DNA of 64,000 nucleotides from Cepaea nemoralis (lineage: Eukaryota; Mollusca; Gastropoda; Stylommatophora; Helicidae), in assembly GCA_014155875.1 (NCBI GenBank), contig JACEFZ010028139.1:310001-374000 (forward strand), written 5' to 3'. A program made the translations under genes and the position numbers. Of the stretch, positions 58,101 through 64,000 are shown piece by piece (the stretch's first letter is position 1; every line of letters begins with the position of its first letter). The notes under the pieces were generated by a model. The model searched no databases. It was given only the letters and a program-made list of their open reading frames with translations, and had not been told where the DNA came from.

Positions 58101-58756
58101 AAGAGCCCTTGAGATATGTTCTTATAGTTACTAGATGGATACAACACAGAGAATACTGTGATAATATAGGCCAGACGCAAGTATTCAAGGCAGTGTGAAA
58201 GGCCCATACATACTTGCTGCAGTTGGTGAGGATGCTCTACATCACATGAAGCTAGAGTTCTTTCCGGTGCCATCATTCTCTCGTCTCATAATCTTAATGC
58301 ACCTATAGCGACACTCGTTCCCCTTCCTCTGGGAAAACCTAGTGAAGCTAATCAATTATTTAAGCGCCGTCTCCGCAACCAGTGGTGGATGTAATGGGCC
58401 ACTAGCTCCTTCTGTCGCTTGGTCTAGTCGCAGACTCCCCTATACTCGTCGTCTATATCGTGATGGTATGTTGTTTGATTTCTTTCGTGGCATACTTCGT
58501 GCTCGCCTGCAGTTCACTTGACCCCGAGACCGGTGCTTATACAAGTATCAAATCTCGAACAGTGACCAAAATATGAGACTTGTATCTTTACTGTTTTGTT
58601 CTCTAGATCTCTTTTCATGGCCAGCTTCTCTGGGGGTTTTTGTTTGCCAACACACGTTCCTTTTATTCTGTATATTAATATTTAAAGAGCCCCTCTTCGT
58701 TTTTCTAATTGTTTGCCCATTGTCCGCCCTGCTGCGCCATACAGTAGTGTTGATCG
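58101..58756. other. Unassigned DNA
   Basis: No motif recognised in any frame. Confidence 0.45.
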
Positions 58757-58790
58757 CGCGCGCGCGCGCACACACACACACACACACAAA
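58757..58790. repeat. (CG)n(CA)n microsatellite
   Basis: gcgcgcgcgcgc followed by a CA run. Confidence 0.95.
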
Positions 58791-59007
58791 CATAAGACAG
58801 TCAGGCACATACACAGACATTTGTGTGTGTACGTGCGTGCGTGTGTGAGTATGTGTATGTGTGTGTATCATTTGGCTTTTCTCGTTTTTAAGTTACTGTT
58901 TATACCTCAAGATATCCTACGCTTCTTACTTGCTTATTATGAAGTGATAGAAACTATCTGTGTGTCAGGTCTTAGTCAGATATGACTGAGCTACCGTATG
59001 ACAGTAG

Positions 59008-61942
59008 ACGGTACTACCTGCTTTCTGTTAGCGCCGAACGTTGGGCGGCGCTTACCAAACCCGACACCCCACATTGTGCCAACGGCTTCGGGCGGAAGAG
59101 CGCAATTGGGAGGGTACAAGCCTTACCCTAGGTGCGAGGAAATGCAACCTAAAGACAAAATGTCATGGCAGGGCAGACCAGGCCCTAAACCTTGGTTGGC
59201 GGCTGGTCTAGGATCGAAGCTCCGACAGGCGGACAGTTAGAGCATTGCTTTGCTGATCCGGCAGCTTCTGCAGCTTATCTTGTTCCAGATGTAGGGTGTT
59301 ACCTTTCCTCTGGAGTGAACTAGGCAGGCCGAGAGAGGGATCATGCTGCATGGGCAACACATGATCTCTATATTTTAGCCCAGGCTTTGTGCTATGGAGA
59401 GGCAATAACTCCATCCCTGGTCTTAACTGGTCTCGGAATCAAAGCGAGAGGCAACTGTTACGGGTTATAAGTCCCTGTCAATTGGCGTAGACATGGGGCG
59501 CCACGCGTTGCCTCTGACGGTGGGAGACACCTACAGGTGTCACTGATCAGCTACCGCCCGCCTCAAGCTGGGCAGTCCCCGGCCAATTGGGTGCTGATCC
59601 GCCACAGCCTGCCTGCTTCAGTGGGTGCTTGGGGCTAGGACAAAATCTGATTCGCAGGCTGTAAAACCAATGCATAAGGTACAAATAAAAAGAAAAATAG
59701 AAACCTCAAGCTACGATTTTTCACTGACATGACCAATATTGACGATGTGAGAAAGACGGCTGTGATTGATGCCGAACTCAATCGTCTTAACATTGATATT
59801 GCTGACCTGCAGGAGACTCGCCTCGCTGAGGAAGGGTCACTCAGGGAAAACAATTACACCTTTTTTGGAAGGATAGAGGGCAGGCATAAAAAAGGCAACA
59901 CGGTGTGGGCTTTGCAGTAAAGAATTCGCTACTGGGAATGATTGAAATTCCAGCAGGAGGAAATGAAAGACTATTATCCCTGCTCTTGGCAACCTCTTGT
60001 GGTTTTGCCACCATTATTACTGCATATGCACCGACACTCGATTCCTCTGATGATGTGAAGGATTTCGTTCTATGAGGAGTTAGACTCCGTGATCAAGGCA
60101 GTTCCAAAATCTGACTACATTTATATGCTCGGTGATTTCAATGCTCGTGTGGGCAAGGACTCGAGTTCATGGCCAGTGTGCCTTGGAAAATACAACATCG
60201 GTCGCATGAATGAAAATGGGCAAAGGCTGCTGGAGCATTGCACCAGAAATGACCTATGTATTACAAACTCCTTTTTTAAAACAAAAGAGATGCATAAGGT
60301 CACATGGAAACATCCAAGATCCGGCCATTGGCACCAGCTGGACTTCATCATCACACGGAGACAACATCTGAACCATATATCATTGACTCGAAGTTACCAC
60401 AGTGCTTACTGTGATACGGATCATTCTTTGGTTGTTGCAAGGGTTAGACTGAGACCAAAGAGAATCTACACAGCTAAACACAAATCTAGCCCCAGGATTA
60501 ATATTATTAACACTCACGATCCTGAAAAGTGCTTTCAGTTTCAACAGCAACTTGAAGACGCTTTCACTGATACACCAGAAAATTGTACAGTAAATGAAAA
60601 GTGGGGTCAACTTAAGGAAACTCTTTATAAAACTGCCGTAGGGGTTTACGGCACTGTGGATCATAAGAGGCAGGACTGGTTTGCGGCAAACAGCGAGACT
60701 CTGCAGCCCTTGATTGATAAGAAGAAGATAGCTCTCTTAAGAAACAAGGAAAGACCAACGCGTAACACTCTGAGTGAGCTAAGGCAAGCTAGGAAGGATG
60801 TGCAAAAGGCTGCCAGGCAGTGTGCAAATGATTATTGGATCAAGTTATGTGAGTCCATTCAAATCGCAAGTGATAAGGGAAACATCATAAACATGTATGA
60901 AGGAATAAAGAAAGCCTTTGGTCCAGTGATCAAAAGAAGTGCACCATTGAAAACCTTGACTGGAGAAATCATCACTGATAAGAAACAGCAGATGGACAGA
61001 TGGGTAGAGCACTATTTGGAGCTTTACTCAAGTGAGACCAAACTAGCGGATGATGCCCTCAACGCCATAGAGGCTCTACCAACTCTTGACCACCTGGACA
61101 CACTTCCCACCATAACAGAAGTTAAGTGTGCTATAAATGAACTTGCATCTGGCAAGGCTCCAGGTAAGGATGGGATCCAATAGAGGTTATCAGGAGTGGG
61201 CAAGACACACTCACTCTACAGATCCACCAGCTAATAGAGCTATGCTGGCGAGAAGGACAAGTCCACAGGATTTCAAAGATTCAAGCATCATAACACTGTA
61301 CAAGAACAAGGGCGATCGGAGCGACTGCAACAACTATAGGGGTATCTCACTTCTGTGTATTGTTGGAAAAGTATTTGCCAGAATTGTTCTGCGCAGACTT
61401 CAAGTCCTAGGAGATCAAGTCTACCCCGAATCACAGTGTGGCTTTCGACAGAACCGGTCTACCATTGATATGATATTCTCATTGCGACAAATGCAAGAAA
61501 AATGCCGTGAACAGAATCAACCACTGTTTATTGCCTTCATCGACCTCACAAAGGCATTTTATTTGGTCAGTCGTGAGGGTCTGTTCAAGGCACTAAAGAA
61601 GATTGGCTGCCCACCAACTCTTCTGTCCATTGTGGAATCGTTCCACACAGGCATGAAGGGTATAATCAAGTTTGATGGTGCAACTTCTGAAGAATTTGAA
61701 ATCAAGAGTGGAGTTAAGCAAGGTTGTGTACTAGCTCCCACCCTCTTGGAATATACTTTTCACTTCTACTGAAATATGCCTTTCGTGATCAGGATGGTGG
61801 TATATACATTCACTCACGCTCAGATAGCGGCCTCTACAATGCTCAGAGATTGAAGGCCAAGACCAAAATTAGGAGGGTACTGATCAGAGAGTTGCTTTTT
61901 GCAGATGATGCTGCAGTTACGACCCGGTCTGAGGAAGAATTG
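59008..61942 (+). pseudogene. Second copy of the LINE, broken and truncated
   Basis: About 95% identical by eye to 49673-52640, with the same ggtactacctgctttct start and leader. Breaks relative to the first copy: a ~38-bp deletion at about 59717 that removes the ATWNVRT region; a frame shift and stop near 59915; one extra base near 60064; single-base losses near 61175 (ggatccaat) and 61264 (gtccacagg); another near 61746. Two motif changes are visible: SADCDTDH becomes SAYCDTDH in the endonuclease, and KAFDL becomes KAFYL after RT motif A. FADDAA is retained at about 61902. The match stops abruptly at gaggaagaatt (61940), where a different element begins, so the C-terminus is absent or displaced beyond the window. 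Confidence 0.92.
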
Positions 61943-62190
61943 TGTAGCAGAATGCAGTACTTGGGTGTGCAAAGTTACAGCATGCTTGAGCATCAGGATG
62001 GAATGAGGAGAAAGATGCTCAAGTCGTGACGTAGCTGGTTGTTGGGGCGGTCAGAAACACCTAGGACTAGAAGACAGAGGCCGTCATCATGTTTGTATTC
62101 TACTATGACTTTGTATCGGCCATAACGTTCAATAAAGATGTTTTATACTAGTCCAAGACTCGTTAGTCCTCTATGCTTCACACTGTTACA
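61943..62190 (+). mobile_element. Probable 5' LTR (248 bp) inserted in the second LINE
   Basis: Starts TGTAGCAGAATGC exactly where LINE similarity ends, finishes CACTGTTACA, and holds a caataaag signal at about 62130 followed by ~55 bp, as R-U5 would. A Gag-like frame follows on the same strand at 63419. No second LTR lies in the window and no obvious primer-binding site follows at once. Alternatively this is the body of a minus-strand SINE whose head is at 62234-62312. Confidence 0.45.
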
Positions 62191-63418
62191 GAGGACGAAA
62201 TGACGCCGCAGACCAGGATTTCGATTTTTGCCGTGGCCACAATGCGAAGTATGAAAACCGGCTTGCCATAGCGGACTGATGTGAGATTGTTACCATCCTA
62301 CTGAGCTAAAGAATATGAACAACCAACAAGTTTTCGCTGGGTCCTTCGAAACAAAAGTTTAAGACCGGACCATTCTTTTTTGGAAGACAAAAAGTTGAAA
62401 GTAAAATCAAGATGAAGCTTATCAGATGGCTCTCGTAAACAAGAAGCCAGGTTACACCGATGAATAGAATGCCATCTGTACCACATAAGTACTAATGAAG
62501 CTGTTCCGCATTTTTGCCACCTGAGTCGACGTAATTTCCATCAAAATTTGCCATGACGCTCGATTTGTCATCTGTTCCAGCCGTTTGTTAACCTTACGTT
62601 TCAAGGTCAGCCAGACACACGTTAAGATTTGTCCAGGCTCAAGAACAAGAAACTTCAAAACAAATATAATCAAATAGAGACGTTGATTTGAGAGAGCAGT
62701 TATCTACTTTGCATCAGGATTGCTTGAGGCGAACTGAAAGCCGTTATTTTCACTGAACCGTGACCTTGGGAGCCTGAAGAATCAAGCCAATTGCTCCTTT
62801 GCTTGGAAACTAAGGAAAATTTGTACTCGTGTTTGCTCAAACAAATCGGAATGTTTTTCTACCAAGGCGATACCGTTAGGGAACCCTCGGAGGTGGTTGG
62901 GCAGACTGGGCTGCCGGCCTGCTGAAGGGGGGACCCAAAGTCAAATCGCTTTAGTGAGCTACACCACACCAGTTTTCAAAACGTCGCTTTGATGGGACCT
63001 GTTATCCAACCAGGGGCCGAAGGTACTGAAACCTGAGACGTTGGAAGAAGAAGAAACTCTTTCCTTGTCGAGCCTTGTGGAGCCTTATTGAGTCTTATCG
63101 GGCCTTCTTGATCCTTATGGAGGACTGAAACCGCCTTATCGATCCTGGTTCAAGTACTCGGGTACCAGATACTGTGCTTCTCAGTCTCGGCATACAAGAG
63201 AATAGACGTCAAAGGGAAATTGTAAGACTTGATTTTCGATTGGACCAGTAGAAAGTTAGTTCCAACAAGAAAAGGGGTAAAATAAATAATTTTTTCTATT
63301 AGATAGAAAATTATTGAGTTTCAAGAGGAAGATAACGTCCTTTGGTTAATTTAAGAGTGTATATTAATAATTATTGATTGTTTTTTGCTTGTATAAGTGT
63401 ATAGCGAAATATTTCAGG
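62191..63418 (+). other. Long leader between LTR and gag, containing an antisense tRNA-like segment
   Basis: No coding frame. On the minus strand, 62312 to 62234 shows an A box TAGCTCAGTAGG (plus 62297-62308), a weak B box (plus 62245-62259) and CCA at its end (plus tgg at 62234). Next to it aggatttcgatttttgcc resembles the matching part of the SINE at 42582-42848, so this is probably a decayed SINE. At 63073-63120 a gagccttgtg/gagccttatt-type short repeat occurs. Confidence 0.4.
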
Positions 63419-64000
63419 ATGGCGGAAGAACAAGCTTCACTGACACAAGTTCTGACCGGGGTAGGGTCAGTAATAGGTAAACTTAACACAGTTATAAAAC
63501 AACAAGGAATGGCAGCTGAAATTGTTAAGTTTAGCGGACAGGCGAAAGATTTTAAGAAGTGGGTAACTTCAATAGAGAAATATGCATATTTGGTGTCAGC
63601 GTCGGATGAAGAGAAAATGAAACTTGCTTATCAGGCAGCAACACAACCGGTTTCTGATCATATCAGAAGGAAATTAGAGGCTAGGGTAGATGAGACATGG
63701 GAGCAGTTCAAAGATGACTTAGCTCATAAATACGCTGAAATAACGGACCCACAACATGCGTTTTCGGTGTTGAGACAGTCCAAACAAAGCACTGGAGAGA
63801 CTGTACAATTATTCAGCGATAGGTTGATTAACCTAGCGGAAGAAGCATTCTTAGGACAGAACGTACGAGGAGAAGAGGTGGAGAGAATGTTGGTCGGGAT
63901 TTTTGTAGATGGTATAAAATCCGATGGACTGAAGTTTAAGCTGATGAGAGAAAACCCTGAGAGGTTATCACAAGCTGTAGATATTGCGGTACAGGAGGAG
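63419..64000 (+). CDS. gag: Gag-like polyprotein, N-terminal part, runs off the window
   Basis: An uninterrupted frame of 194 codons opens at ATG 63419 and reaches the window edge without a stop. After a short hydrophobic-rich start (MAEEQASLTQVLTGVGSVIG) it shows the layout of retrotransposon Gag: IVKFSGQAKDFKKWVTSIEK (the F-G-x...W-x-x-x-I-E pattern), helical acidic/basic stretches, then WEQFKDDLAHKYAEI and VLRQSKQSTGETVQLFSDRL, a Q-x-x-x-E-S/T-V-x-x-F-x-x-R-L capsid signature, and VDGIKSDGLKFKLMRENPE. Gag assembles the particle that packages retrotransposon RNA. Zinc knuckles and Pol would lie beyond the window. Clean codons contrast with the decayed Gypsy pieces at 16863 and 20040, so this copy may be young. 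Ty3/Gypsy is favoured; BEL or another group cannot be excluded. Confidence 0.8.
   Translation, partial: MAEEQASLTQVLTGVGSVIGKLNTVIKQQGMAAEIVKFSGQAKDFKKWVTSIEKYAYLVSASDEEKMKLAYQAATQPVSDHIRRKLEARVDETWEQFKDDLAHKYAEITDPQHAFSVLRQSKQSTGETVQLFSDRLINLAEEAFLGQNVRGEEVERMLVGIFVDGIKSDGLKFKLMRENPERLSQAVDIAVQEE

Overview
This is eukaryotic nuclear DNA, most likely from an invertebrate animal. A mollusc or other lophotrochozoan is my best guess, from the mix of APE-type LINEs, tRNA-derived SINEs, Ty3/Gypsy pieces, a hAT MITE and very abundant minisatellites; species cannot be read from the window. There are no operons, rRNA genes or convincing functional tRNA genes. I see no complete host gene, only two weak exon candidates (12434-12742 minus, 24516-24752 plus). 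Nearly everything assignable is tandem repeat or mobile element.

Layout. 1-3878 is a 52-bp satellite with a noisy, probably mis-called stretch at about 1027-2420. 3991-5815 holds CCAA repeats and a ~39-bp minisatellite split by a dispersed repeat (R1). 5816-11105 is mostly unassigned DNA with small tandem repeats and the first copy of an old ~2-kb duplication; the second copy lies at about 18070-19936. 11120-16860 is a chain of mini- and microsatellites (32, 43-44 and 40 bp units, TA/TG/TC/CA runs). 16863-23576 is a composite of Ty3/Gypsy debris (pol, gag knuckles, a 731-bp LTR), the duplication copy and a Helitron/HINE-like element, and it interrupts a single 40-bp minisatellite. 24776-25435 is R1 again. 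26340-32850 holds 54-, 58- and 31-bp arrays, the last split by a LINE tail. 33.0-36.4 kb has a SINE, tandem duplications and an inverted second HINE-like element. 38.5-40.05 kb holds 43- and 38-bp arrays beside a decayed minus-strand LINE. 42.5-46.1 kb has two tRNA-headed SINEs, a 45-bp array, a 15-bp array and a hAT MITE with 8-bp duplications. 46.7-62 kb is LINE territory: one LINE with an intact 1,000+ residue ORF (49673-53592), a broken second copy (59008-61942), two short elements that share both ends with it, and tails of other LINEs. The window ends in a Gag-like reading frame (63419 onward) that runs off the edge, probably the start of an LTR retrotransposon beginning near 61943.

How the parts work together. 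The intact LINE encodes endonuclease and reverse transcriptase and could in principle mobilise itself and the two short elements that copy its 5' leader and 3' hairpin. The most striking pattern is positional: seven separate insertions lie inside minisatellite arrays whose repeat resumes on the other side. No new enzymatic or defence system was found; the novelty candidates are the LINE/short-partner family, the R1 element that shares its body with a tRNA SINE, and the array-targeting pattern.
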